This document shows, in pieces, positions 19,517-28,615 of a stretch of 38,978 nt of DNA. A model generated the notes under the pieces. It made no database searches. It had not been told where the DNA came from and saw nothing but the letters and a program-made list of their open reading frames with translations. Origin of the DNA: Pseudomonadota bacterium (GTDB lineage Bacteria; Pseudomonadota; Gammaproteobacteria; Burkholderiales; Rhodocyclaceae); NCBI GenBank assembly GCA_018262095.1, contig JAGTRW010000039.1:1-38978 (forward strand), given 5' to 3'. The position numbers were made by a program, and so were the translations under genes. Within the stretch, counting starts at the first letter, position 1; each line of letters begins with the position of its first letter.

Positions 19517-20553
19517 GTTGCCTCTCCGACGACGCACCGCGCGTCGGCTACCTGCCGAGCGGGCCGCGCGACGCGATCAGCGACGTCGGCGAAATTCGGG
19601 TCGGTCACTTCACGCTCGACCAAGATGCCGTGCAGACCGGCGTCACCGTGCTCGTGCCGCACGGCGGCGACCACTTCGTCGCCAAGGTTCCGGCAGCGAC
19701 GGTGGTGCTCAACGGTTTCGGCAAGAGCGTCGGGCTACTCCAGGTCGACGAACTCGGCGTGCTCGAGACGCCGATCGCACTGTCCAATACCTTTGCCGTC
19801 GGCCTGCTCGCGCAGGCGCAGATCCGCGCCGCGCTGGCCGCACACGCGCAGATCGGGCGCGACTGGCCGACGGTAAACCCGCTCGTTTTCGAGTGCAACG
19901 ACGGCTATCTCAACGACATCCGCGCGCTGGCGGTCACTGAGGCGCATTATGCCGAAGCGCTGGCCAAGGCCTCGCCCGACTTTGCCCAGGGCAGCGTCGG
20001 CGCCGGTCGCGGCATGAGCGCCTTCGAACTCAAGGGCGGCATCGGCAGCGCCTCGCGCCTCGCCGAAAAGTACACGGTCGGCGCGCTGGTGCTCGCCAAC
20101 TTCGGCAAGCTGCCGATGCTGACCATCGCCGGGCGAGCGCTCGGGCGCGAACTGGCCGACCGCCAAGAAGCCGACGAGACGCCCGAGCGCGGATCGATCA
20201 TCATGCTGCTGGCCACCGACGCGCCGCTCGACGCGCGCCAGTTGCACCGTCTGGCGCTACGCGCCGGCGCCGGACTGGCGCGCAGCGGATCGTCGTTCGG
20301 CCACGGCAGCGGCGACATCGCGCTGGCGTTGTCGACCGCCTATACGCTGCCGCATCTGGCGACGACGCCGATGCCGAGAATCGCGATGGTGCATGAAAGC
20401 CGCCTTGACCCCCTGTTCGCCGCCGCCGCCGAAGCCACCGAACAGGCCATCGTCAATGCCTTGTGGCACGCCACGGCGGTGAGCGGGCGTGACGGCCACC
20501 GCCGCCGCAGCTTGCGCGACGCGCTGCAACAGCTCGAAAGGAAAGACCAATGA
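19513..20553 (+). CDS. dmpA: P1-family self-processing aminopeptidase (DmpA/BapA type)
   Basis: A 346-residue enzyme of the DmpA fold. Family members cleave themselves before a Ser that becomes the N-terminal nucleophile; here the site is Gly227-Ser228 in [15 protein letters not shown]. Other family marks are [14 protein letters not shown] near the N-terminus, [18 protein letters not shown] and [16 protein letters not shown]. Characterised relatives release D-amino acids, glycine or beta-amino acids from peptides, activities that ordinary aminopeptidases lack. The ATG at 19513 overlaps the gsiD stop, and its own TGA overlaps the dppA start, so it is part of the operon. No signal peptide is seen, so it should act in the cytoplasm on imported peptides. 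The exact substrate is unknown. Confidence 0.9.
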   Translation: MSCLSDDAPRVGYLPSGPRDAISDVGEIRVGHFTLDQDAVQTGVTVLVPHGGDHFVAKVPAATVVLNGFGKSVGLLQVDELGVLETPIALSNTFAVGLLAQAQIRAALAAHAQIGRDWPTVNPLVFECNDGYLNDIRALAVTEAHYAEALAKASPDFAQGSVGAGRGMSAFELKGGIGSASRLAEKYTVGALVLANFGKLPMLTIAGRALGRELADRQEADETPERGSIIMLLATDAPLDARQLHRLALRAGAGLARSGSSFGHGSGDIALALSTAYTLPHLATTPMPRIAMVHESRLDPLFAAAAEATEQAIVNALWHATAVSGRDGHRRRSLRDALQQLERKDQ

Positions 20554-21368
20554 AAATCCTGATTTCAACCGACATCGAAGGCGTTGCCGGCGTCGTCCAC
20601 CCGGACCAGACCCGCGCCGGGAACGCCGAATACGAGCGCGCCCGACGCTGGATGACGCAGGAAGCCAACGCCGCCGTGGTCGGCGCGTTTGCCGGCGGCG
20701 CGACGGCGGTGCTGGTCAATGACTCGCACGGCGGCTATCGCAACCTGCTGCCCGACGAGATCGATGCGCGCGCCCGCTGCGTGCTCGGCAAACCGCGCGC
20801 GCTGGGAATGATGTCGGGACTGGAAACAGGCTGCGACGCGGTAATGCTGATCGGCTACCACGCGCGCTCGCAAGCGGCCGGCGTGCTGGCGCATACGATC
20901 AACAGCTTCGCCTTTGCGCGTCTCTGGCTCAACGAGCAAGAGCTCGGCGAGGCCGGTCTCTATGGCGCGCTGGCCGGCGAAATGGGCGTTCCGGTGATTC
21001 TCGCGAGCGGCGACGATGCGTTCGCAGCGGAAACGCGCCAGTTGCTGCCGCACTGCGGCTTCGTCGTCACCAAGGAATCCGGCGGCCGCCACAGCGCCAT
21101 TTCGCTCTCGCCGCAAGCGTCATGCGCGGCGATCGCCGACGGCGCCCGACAGGCGATGGGCACGCTCGCGCAGGCGCAGCCGTACAGACTGCCGCCGCCG
21201 ATAAGCACCCGCCTGCAGGTGCACACGCCGGCGTTCGCCGACCTGTTCTGCCAATGGCCGACGCTCGAACGCGTCGATCCGGTCACGCTGCAGTTCACGT
21301 CGGCCAGCGTCGAACACGCGATACGCGTGCTCAACTGTCTCTCGGCAATGTCCTTCATGCTGCGCTGA
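20550..21368 (+). CDS. dppA: M55-family zinc D-aminopeptidase (DppA type)
   Basis: A 272-residue protein matching Bacillus subtilis DppA, a decameric zinc D-aminopeptidase that prefers D-Ala-D-Ala-like substrates. The family's metal ligands are visible at nearly the same numbering: Asp8 and Glu10 (STDIEG), His60 (NDSHGG), His104 (GYHA) and a Glu near 134 (LGEAGL). The candidate catalytic His115 (GVLAHT) is also kept. ATG at 20550 overlaps the dmpA stop (ATGA). In Bacillus, dppA also heads a dipeptide ABC operon, supporting a role in using D-residue peptides such as cell-wall fragments. This is not the dipeptide-binding protein that shares the name DppA in E. coli. Confidence 0.93.
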   Translation: MKILISTDIEGVAGVVHPDQTRAGNAEYERARRWMTQEANAAVVGAFAGGATAVLVNDSHGGYRNLLPDEIDARARCVLGKPRALGMMSGLETGCDAVMLIGYHARSQAAGVLAHTINSFAFARLWLNEQELGEAGLYGALAGEMGVPVILASGDDAFAAETRQLLPHCGFVVTKESGGRHSAISLSPQASCAAIADGARQAMGTLAQAQPYRLPPPISTRLQVHTPAFADLFCQWPTLERVDPVTLQFTSASVEHAIRVLNCLSAMSFMLR

Positions 21369-21377
21369 AAGCCCGGC

Positions 21378-22706
21378 CTAACGGCAATCGTCGGCGCCCG
21401 CGCAGCCGACCGCGAAGACTGCAGCGAAACCGCCGCCAGGGGTGCGGAAATTGGTCGTCTGGCCCTGATAGAGCCGCGCCGAGACGAGCTCTACGGCGCC
21501 GCGATAGACGTAGTTGCGCAGGTCGAGCTTGAGATTCTGTGGAGCGCCATCGACCAGCAGACGCCGTTCCGACGGCGTCACCAGCGCCTGCGCGACATAG
21601 CCGCCCTGCGAAATTTCAGCGAAGACGCGTTTGGTGAGCTTGTCGCCGCGATACGCGGCTTTGCTGCCGTAGCCCGCCGCCGGCTTGAAGAACCACTGCT
21701 TGCGACTGGCCCAGAACGACTCGGCGTGCTCGGGCAGCACTTCGACCGTCGGCGGAACGCCCGACTTGAGCAGTCGCCGGTCATCAATGCTGACGCCGGC
21801 CGCCTGCAGCCACGCTTCGTCGGTGAGCAGCGCGAGGTTGCGCTTGTCGGCGTAGAGCGCGTGCGCCTGCGGGTGCGGCGTTGCCACCACGGCGTCGGCC
21901 AGATACGCGGCGCGCAGCGCAGCGTTGGCCGGCTCGTCGAGCGCGAAGTCGGTGAGCCGGTTATAGACGAGATCGACGACCTGCCCGCGGCAGCACAGCG
22001 CCTTCCCGTCGAACGAGAGCTCGGCGGGGTCGGCGATCAGCGCCGCGATGCCGGCCTCCTCGAACAGCTGGCGGAAGAGCTCGAACTCGGGCGCCAGGAA
22101 CTGCGTCGCGGGCGTCTGATCGACGATGGCGATTCGCGTGAGAGGCGCCTCGCCGCGCGAGCGCGCCCATTCTTCGCGGAACATTTCGACGAAGCGCTCT
22201 TCCGGCGTCTTGTCGGGCTGCGGGACGGCCGGCGTGCAGCAGGCGGTCTGCGCGCGCAGCAGCTTGGCGTTAAGCAGCGCGCCGCCGGCGTTGGTATTGA
22301 TTTCGATCAGCCGCGGCCCGTCGGAGCCCAGATGAAAATCGTAGCCGAGGAAGACGCCGGCCGCCGCCGCACGATGGCCCGCGATTTCCGGCGCATGGCC
22401 GAGAACCCGTTGGCGCCAGGCGTCGGTCGCGACCACGCGTTCGATCGCGGCGATCAGTTCGGCCATGAAATCGAGGTGCGAGCGCGCGACATAGACCTGC
22501 GTCTGCGAAAAAAGATGCGGACGACCGTCCAGCAGTTCGGCGAGCGCAATACCGCCCCCGCCGCCACCCGCCAACGCCTGACTCAATCGTTCGCGATCGA
22601 CCGAATTGCAGACGCAGTCGCGATTGAGCTCCGCCGCAGCAGCGCGGCAGTCGGCCGGCAGGGTCGGGGCAGCGGGCGTCGTCGGCAAGTTGGTCATATG
22701 GGTCAT
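21378..22706 (-). CDS. ATP-grasp-like protein of unknown function (possibly circularly permuted)
   Basis: A 442-residue protein without signal peptide or membrane helix. Residues LIEINTNAGG (133-142) look like the metal-binding strand of ATP-grasp ligases, while the Lys/Gly-rich nucleotide-binding segment WFFKPAAGYGSKAAYRGDKL lies later at about 338-357. The order is reversed from classical ATP-grasp proteins, as in circularly permuted members. Conserved-looking VYNRLTDFAL (247-256) and LKLDLRNYVYRG (392-403) also fit a ligase fold. Substrates are unknown; relatives join amino acids or peptides. A six-Gly run at 47-52 and Cys20, 31 and 33 are notable. Its ATG overlaps the helicase TGA (22703-22706). 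It is convergent with dppA, with nine bases between the stops. Confidence 0.7.
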   Translation of the reverse strand: MTHMTNLPTTPAAPTLPADCRAAAAELNRDCVCNSVDRERLSQALAGGGGGGIALAELLDGRPHLFSQTQVYVARSHLDFMAELIAAIERVVATDAWRQRVLGHAPEIAGHRAAAAGVFLGYDFHLGSDGPRLIEINTNAGGALLNAKLLRAQTACCTPAVPQPDKTPEERFVEMFREEWARSRGEAPLTRIAIVDQTPATQFLAPEFELFRQLFEEAGIAALIADPAELSFDGKALCCRGQVVDLVYNRLTDFALDEPANAALRAAYLADAVVATPHPQAHALYADKRNLALLTDEAWLQAAGVSIDDRRLLKSGVPPTVEVLPEHAESFWASRKQWFFKPAAGYGSKAAYRGDKLTKRVFAEISQGGYVAQALVTPSERRLLVDGAPQNLKLDLRNYVYRGAVELVSARLYQGQTTNFRTPGGGFAAVFAVGCAGADDCR

Positions 22707-24640
22707 GGCTGCCGGAAGAAGGCCAGCACCTCGTCCAGCTCACGCGTGCGCTTCATCGGCGGCAGGCTGCGCCAGACTCGCTTGCCATACGGCTTGCTGA
22801 TCAGCCGCGGGTCGCAGATCATCAGCACGCCGCGGTCGGTCTCGTCGCGGATCAATCGGCCGGCGCCCTGCTTGACGTTGATCACCGCGCGCGGCAGCTG
22901 GTAGTCCATGAAGGCGTTGCGCCCATCCGCCTTCATCCGGTCCAAACGCGCCGAGAGCACCGGGTCGTCGGGCGGCGCGAACGGCAGCTTGTCGATCACC
23001 ACCAAGGACAAGGCCTCACCGCGCACGTCGACGCCTTCCCAGAAGCTCTGGCTGGCGACCAGGATGGCGTTGCCGAGCCGGCGGAAGCGTTCGAGCAGCT
23101 CGTTCTTGCTGCCCTCGCCCTGCAGCAGCAGCGGAAAATCGAGCCCGGCGAGCGCCAGCTGCTGACCGAGCAACTCGTGCGTGCGGCGCATCGCGCGCAG
23201 CGAAGTGCACAGGAAGAAAGCGCGACCGCCGCTCGCCTGCAGCACCGGAAAAGCGGCCATCACCACCGCCTCGATGTAGCCGTGGCTGTTCGGATCGGGC
23301 AATCCGGGCGGCGCATAGAGCAGCGCCTGCTGCGCGTAGTCGAAAGGGCTGTCCCAGCACGCCGAATCGGCGCCTTCGAGCCCCATTTCAGCGCAGTAGT
23401 GGCCGAAGTCCTTCTGCACGGCGAGCGTCGCCGAGGTGAAAATCCACGAGCGCGGGTGCGCGCCGTTGCCGCTCATCTGCTTCTGCATGATGCTGGCAAT
23501 GACCAGCGGCGTCGCGTTGAGCTGCAGCGAATGCGTATAGGTTTCGCCCCAGCGCACGTAATCAGCGTTGCTGCCGGCCTGCCAGCGGCGCAGCTGGGCG
23601 CAGAGCTCGCCGGCGCGGCGCCAGCAGTTCTCGAGCCCTTCGGAGCGCTGCGCCTGAGTTTCGAGCAGCGCGGTAAAGAGCTCGACCTCGCGCACCAGAC
23701 CGACCAGGTTGTTATCGAAGCCGCCGCGCGACTCAAGCTGAGCGAGCGAAAAACGCGCAGGTTCGATCGGCAGCGTCAGGCGCAAGTCCTTGGCCGCTTT
23801 TTCGAGCGTGCCGCAGAGCTTGGGCAGATCGAGGCAATCCTTGGCTGAAGAGAGGCCCTCGGCGCGAGCGTCGCGAGTCAGATCGAGGATCTGCGAGGTC
23901 GACACGTTGTCGCCGAAAAACAGGCTGGCGGTTTCGGGCAGCTGGTGCGCCTCGTCGAAGATCACCGTGTTGCACGCCGGCAGCAGCTCGGCGGTGCCTT
24001 CGTCGCGCAGCATGACGTCGGCGAAGAAGAGGTGGTGATTGACCACCACCAGGTCGGCGGCGAGCGCCTCGCGGCGCGCCGCGAGAACGAAGCATTCCTT
24101 GTGCTGCGGGCAGTCCTGACCCAGGCAATTCTCGCGCGTCGAGGTCACCAGGCCCCACACCGTCGAGTTCTCGGGAACGTCGCCGCAGTCGGCCTTGTCG
24201 CCGGTCTGGCTGGTCTTGGCGAAGCGCGCGATGCGCTGCGCGTAAGCGGCATCCTCGCGCGCGACGAAACGCCCGTCGGCCAGCGAGTTTTCGAGATGGT
24301 AATGGCAGATGTAGTTGGCGCGCCCCTTGAGCAGCGCGACCTTGACCGGCGAACCGAGCGCCTGGCGAACCGTCGGGATGTCGCGCGCGAAGAGCTGGTC
24401 CTGCAGGTTCTTGGTTCCGGTCGAGACGATCACCTTGCCGCCCGAGAGCAGCGCCGGAACGAGGTAGGCGAAAGTCTTGCCGGTGCCGGTTCCGGCTTCG
24501 GCGACGAGCACCTTGTTCTGAGCGATCGCTTCGCCGATGCGCTGCGCCATCTCGACCTGCTGCGCGCGCGCGCGGTAGCCCGGAATGCTCGCGGCGAGCA
24601 GTCCGCCGGGAGCGAAAACGTCGGAAAGCGGAATCGTCAT
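22703..24640 (-). CDS. DinG/YoaA-type Fe-S ATP-dependent DNA helicase
   Basis: A 645-residue XPD-like superfamily 2 helicase. Walker A EAGTGTGKT lies at 48-56 and the DEAH box (VIFDEAHQLPE) at 229-232. Four cysteines placed for a 4Fe-4S cluster are at 112, 172, 177 and 183. C-terminal motifs include SQSFWEGVDVRGEAL and QGAGRLIRDETDRG (motif VI). The length and motif spacing fit YoaA (about 636) better than DinG (about 716). Such helicases unwind damaged or structured DNA; YoaA works with the polymerase III chi subunit in E. coli. No LexA box is evident just upstream. It is the first gene of a two-gene unit with the ATP-grasp-like gene. Confidence 0.9.
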   Translation of the reverse strand: MTIPLSDVFAPGGLLAASIPGYRARAQQVEMAQRIGEAIAQNKVLVAEAGTGTGKTFAYLVPALLSGGKVIVSTGTKNLQDQLFARDIPTVRQALGSPVKVALLKGRANYICHYHLENSLADGRFVAREDAAYAQRIARFAKTSQTGDKADCGDVPENSTVWGLVTSTRENCLGQDCPQHKECFVLAARREALAADLVVVNHHLFFADVMLRDEGTAELLPACNTVIFDEAHQLPETASLFFGDNVSTSQILDLTRDARAEGLSSAKDCLDLPKLCGTLEKAAKDLRLTLPIEPARFSLAQLESRGGFDNNLVGLVREVELFTALLETQAQRSEGLENCWRRAGELCAQLRRWQAGSNADYVRWGETYTHSLQLNATPLVIASIMQKQMSGNGAHPRSWIFTSATLAVQKDFGHYCAEMGLEGADSACWDSPFDYAQQALLYAPPGLPDPNSHGYIEAVVMAAFPVLQASGGRAFFLCTSLRAMRRTHELLGQQLALAGLDFPLLLQGEGSKNELLERFRRLGNAILVASQSFWEGVDVRGEALSLVVIDKLPFAPPDDPVLSARLDRMKADGRNAFMDYQLPRAVINVKQGAGRLIRDETDRGVLMICDPRLISKPYGKRVWRSLPPMKRTRELDEVLAFFRQP

Positions 24641-24685
24641 GGGCGGTAACAGCCCGACGACAAAGCCGAGGACGGAGCAAAAGCA

Positions 24686-24774
24686 ACCCCTCCCAGCCTC
24701 CCCTTGTCAGGGGAGGAGCGGCTTGTCGCTCGCTGATGGCGTGCTCCCCCCTGATAAGGGGGGCTGGGGGGGTT
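24686..24774. repeat. Dispersed CCTCCCC/GGGGAGG intergenic repeat
   Basis: An 89-base element of two nested hairpins. CCTCCCC-N6-GGGGAGG is at 24697-24716, and CCCCCC-N6-GGGGGG is at 24746-24763. The outer arms CCCCTCCCAGCC and GGCTGGGGGGG also pair. Palindromic elements of this look are common between genes in proteobacterial genomes. It lies between the helicase start and the end of the ABC ATPase gene, and may act as a terminator-like structure for the latter. Confidence 0.6.
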
Positions 24775-24823
24775 GAGCGGAGGGATAGTCTTCATCAAGT
24801 GCCGGAAAAAACGCATTGCCGCA

Positions 24824-25589
<766 letters not shown>

Positions 25590-25597
<8 letters not shown>

Positions 25598-26243
25598 CGT
25601 AGACCGCATATTTCTTTTCCAGGTGCGCAAAACCCAGCGTCAGCACCAGCGTCATCAAGAGATAAAAGGCTGCGGCGACGACGAAGGGCGTGGTCGTAAA
25701 ATCGCGCTGGACGATTCCGCGCGCCGCGCGCAAGAGGTCGTTCATCGCCAGCACGTAGATCAGCGAAGTGTCCTTGACCAGCGTGATGGTCTCGTTGGAG
25801 AGCGGCGGCAGGATGCGCTTGACGACCTGCGGCAGCACAATGCGCCGCATCGTCTGCGGATAGGTCATGCCGAGCACGCGCGCGCCCTCGTACTGGCCGC
25901 GGTCGATCGACTGGATTCCGGCGCGGAAGATCTCGGCGAAATAGGCGCCGTAGTTGAGAACGAAAGCGACGATCGCCGACGGAAAATCGGGAAGACGAAC
26001 GCCGATCACCGGAACGAAGGGCAGCGCGAAGTAGATGAACAGCATCTGCAGCATCAGCGGTGTGCCGCGCATCAGCCAGATGTAGCCGTTGACCAGGCTG
26101 CTGACGAGACGAAAGCGCGAGATGCGCAGCAGCGCCAGACACAGGCCGAGCGGCGCCGCCAGCACCAGCGTGATCAGGAAGACCTGCAAAGTCACCGCCG
26201 TACCGGCGAGCAGCGGACCGAGGATGTCGAACACGTAATTCAT
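25590..26243 (-). CDS. Polar amino acid ABC transporter, permease
   Basis: A 217-residue inner-membrane protein of the HisMQ/GlnP family with about five helices. It begins MNYVFDILGPLLAGTAVTLQVFLITLVLAAPLGL, and YIWLMRGTPLMLQMLFIYFALPF is a family signature. The EAA loop reads EGARVLGMTYPQTMRRIVLPQVVKRILPPL. Only one permease is encoded, so the channel is probably a homodimer. The GlnP/TcyB-like size fits. It lies between the binding protein gene (154-bp gap holding a hairpin repeat) and the ATPase gene (8-base overlap). Confidence 0.92.
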
Positions 26244-26320
26244 GCGTTGGTTTTCAAAAACAAAACACTTTTCTCACGTTCAAAAATAGGGTCGTCCGTC
26301 GCCAAAGCGGTAAAGGAATC

Positions 26321-26356
26321 GTCATTCCGGGGCCGCGAAGCGGAACCCGGAATGAC
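26321..26356. repeat. GTCATTCC-type intergenic hairpin repeat
   Basis: A perfect 11-base inverted repeat, GTCATTCCGGG (26321-26331) with CCCGGAATGAC (26346-26356). It encloses a second small stem, CCGC (26333-26336) and GCGG (26340-26343). This matches the widespread GTCATTCC...GGAATGAC bacterial intergenic palindrome family. It lies in the 154-bp gap between the amino acid binding protein and its permease. Confidence 0.75.
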
Positions 26357-26397
26357 GGGCCGTACCATGTCGCCGACCACCTGCTGTCGAATGAGCT

Positions 26398-27204
26398 TTA
26401 CTTCTTGACGATGTCCTTGCCGAACCACTTGGTCGAAATCGCCGCCGCCGAGCCGTCCGCCTTCATTTCGTCGAGCGCCTTCTGCAGCTTGGCCATCAGT
26501 TCGGCATCGTCCTTGCGCGTGCCGACGCCGTAGTCCTCGGTGCCGAAATTCTCGTCGAGCACACGGTACTCGCCGGGCTTCTTGGCGGTGTAGTAGCGGC
26601 CGACCACCTCGTCGACGACCAGCGCGTCGAGACGCCCGGTCGACAGGTCCATCAAGGCGGTGACGTTGTCGGAAAATTTCTTGAGCTCCTTGAACGACTT
26701 GGCGGTCGCCTCGTCCTTGCCGATCGCCTCGATCGCGCTGCTGCCGTCCTGGACGCCGATCACCTTGCCCTTGAGCTCGGCCTTGGTCGCGATCGGCGAC
26801 TTCTCGAGCACCACGATGATCTGGTGATTTTCGAGATACGGCGTGGTGAACAGGATGTTGGCCTTGCGCTCTTCGGTGATGGTCAGGCCGTTCCACAGCA
26901 CGTCGACGCGCTTGCCGTTGAGCTCGGCTTCCTTGGCGTTCCAGTCGATCGGCTTGAACGTCACTTCGGCGCCCAGGCGCTTGCCGGCTTCCTTGGCGAG
27001 GTCGATGTCGAAACCGACGAGTTCGTTCTTCTCGTCGCGGAAACCCATCGGCGGGAAGTTGTCGTCGAGCCCGACGACGATCGCCGCGACCGGCGCCGCA
27101 GCCGGTACCGGCGCAGCGGCCGGCGCTTCTTCCTTCTTGCCGCAAGCGGTCAATAGAACGCCAGCGAGCAGCGCGGCGATCAGCAGTGATGATTTCTTGT
27201 TCAT
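26398..27204 (-). CDS. Polar amino acid ABC transporter, substrate-binding lipoprotein
   Basis: A 268-residue family 3 solute-binding protein. The signal peptide ends in lipobox LTAC with Cys21, followed by an Ala/Pro-rich linker (about 28-42) that tethers the domain to the membrane. The binding domain shows VGLDDNFPPMGFRDEKNELVGFDIDLAKE, the classical start for amino acid binders, and WNGLTITEERK. An AAGGAG ribosome site lies five bases before ATG at 27204. The amino acid cannot be named from sequence. It heads the three-gene unit, and a hairpin repeat separates it from the permease. Confidence 0.92.
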   Translation of the reverse strand: MNKKSSLLIAALLAGVLLTACGKKEEAPAAAPVPAAAPVAAIVVGLDDNFPPMGFRDEKNELVGFDIDLAKEAGKRLGAEVTFKPIDWNAKEAELNGKRVDVLWNGLTITEERKANILFTTPYLENHQIIVVLEKSPIATKAELKGKVIGVQDGSSAIEAIGKDEATAKSFKELKKFSDNVTALMDLSTGRLDALVVDEVVGRYYTAKKPGEYRVLDENFGTEDYGVGTRKDDAELMAKLQKALDEMKADGSAAAISTKWFGKDIVKK

Positions 27205-27240
27205 GGCAGCTCCTTGATAACGTTTAAACTAAAAGCAAGC

Positions 27241-27364
27241 TTAACCACGGCGAACACTGCGGGCACGGCGAAAAACGAGAGGAAAGTGCAAGCAAAAATC
27301 GTCCGATCTAGCGAACCATTTCAAATTCTGCTTCTCGCCGTGTTCGCCGTGCCCGTTGTGGTTA
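27241..27364. repeat. REP-like dispersed repeat with inverted ends, copy 2
   Basis: The left end TTAACCACGGCGAACAC continues as GGGCACGGCGAAAA (27241-27274). The right end, about 27332-27364, reads as its inverse (CTCGCCGTGTTCGCCGTGC then GTTGTGGTTA). The inverted ends match each other at most positions, with about 57 bases between. It shares CCACGGCG and CACGGCG units and overall layout with the element at 17480-17638. It lies between the amino acid binding protein start and the uraA stop. Confidence 0.65.
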
Positions 27365-27375
27365 GCTTTCTGAAT

Positions 27376-28608
27376 CTACTTGCTCGCCGCCGGTTGCGGC
27401 AGCAGCAGGTTGAGCAGCACGGCGAGAACGCCGCACAGGCTGATTCCCTGCAGCGAGAAGCTGCCGATGGTCACGCCGAGGCCGCCGATTCCGGTCACCA
27501 GCGTCACCGAGACGATGCACAGGTTGCGCGCGCTCGAAAGGTCGACGCGGCCGTCCATGATCGTCTTGAGGCCGATTCCGGCGATCGAGCCGAAGAGCAG
27601 CATCATGATGCCGCCCATCACCGGCATCGGAATCGTCTGCAGCAGCGCGCCGAACTTGCCGACGAAGGCCATCAGGATCGCGAAGCACGCCGCCCAGGTC
27701 ATCACCACCGGGTTGAAGTTGCGCGTCAGCATCAGCGCGCCGGTCACTTCGCCGTAGGTGGTCACCGGCGGGCCGCCGAACAGGCCGACGATATTGACCG
27801 CCAGCCCGTCGCCGAGCAGCGTGCGGTGCAATCCGGGCGACTCGGTGAAGTCCTTGCCGGTCACCGAGCCGATCGCCAGGATGCCGCCGACGTGTTCGAC
27901 GATCGGCGCGATCGCCACCGGAATCATGAAGAGGATCGCCGCGAGATTGAATTCCGGGCGGCCGAAGTCGGGAACCGCGAGCCACGCCGCCTGCGTCACC
28001 TTCGAGAAATCGACGATTCCGAGAAACAGCGAGACGACGTAGCCGACCAGCACACCGACCAGGATCGGCACCAGTTTCAGCAGGCCCTTGGCGCGAATCG
28101 CCGTGAGCATCGTCGCCAGCAAGGAAACCGCCGCCACCGCCAGCGCCGTGCCGTAGGGAACGACCTGCGCAGCGCCGGCCTTGCCGGTGGCCATGCTCAC
28201 CGCGACCTGCGCGAGGCCCAAGCCGATCACCATCACCACCGGGCCGATCACCACCGCCGGCAGCAGACGATGAATGAAGCCGACGCCGCGCCATTTGACG
28301 AGGCCGGCGGCGACGTAATAGAAGAAGCTCGCGCAGGCCAACGCGCCCATCGTCGCCGGCATTCCCCAGGTCTGCACCGAATAGATCACCGGCGCGATGA
28401 AGGCGAAGCTCGACCCCAGGTAGATCGGCACCTGGCGCTTGGTGCACAGCTGGAAGACGAGCGTGCCGATGCCGGCGCCGAGCAGCGCCAGGCTGGGGTT
28501 GAGCCCGGTCAGCAGCGGCACCAGCACGGTCGCGCCGAAGGCGACGAAAAGAATCTGCGCGCCTGAGAGCGCGGTGCGCCAGACGGGGTCTTTGCTTACA
28601 GTGCTCAT
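27376..28608 (-). CDS. uraA: Uracil permease (NCS2 family)
   Basis: A 410-residue nucleobase-cation symporter with about 12-14 hydrophobic segments that imports uracil. It opens with LSGAQILFVAFGATVLVPLLTGLNPSLAL. The binding-site region AFIAPVI and the later IAPIVEHVGGILAIG (with the Glu that contacts uracil in UraA) are typical. GLFGGPPVTTYGEVTGAL also matches. It starts seven bases after the upp stop on the same strand, the familiar upp-uraA salvage operon. No terminator is clear, but the repeat at 27241-27364 follows directly. Confidence 0.94.
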   Translation of the reverse strand: MSTVSKDPVWRTALSGAQILFVAFGATVLVPLLTGLNPSLALLGAGIGTLVFQLCTKRQVPIYLGSSFAFIAPVIYSVQTWGMPATMGALACASFFYYVAAGLVKWRGVGFIHRLLPAVVIGPVVMVIGLGLAQVAVSMATGKAGAAQVVPYGTALAVAAVSLLATMLTAIRAKGLLKLVPILVGVLVGYVVSLFLGIVDFSKVTQAAWLAVPDFGRPEFNLAAILFMIPVAIAPIVEHVGGILAIGSVTGKDFTESPGLHRTLLGDGLAVNIVGLFGGPPVTTYGEVTGALMLTRNFNPVVMTWAACFAILMAFVGKFGALLQTIPMPVMGGIMMLLFGSIAGIGLKTIMDGRVDLSSARNLCIVSVTLVTGIGGLGVTIGSFSLQGISLCGVLAVLLNLLLPQPAASK

Positions 28609-28615
28609 GGGAGTC

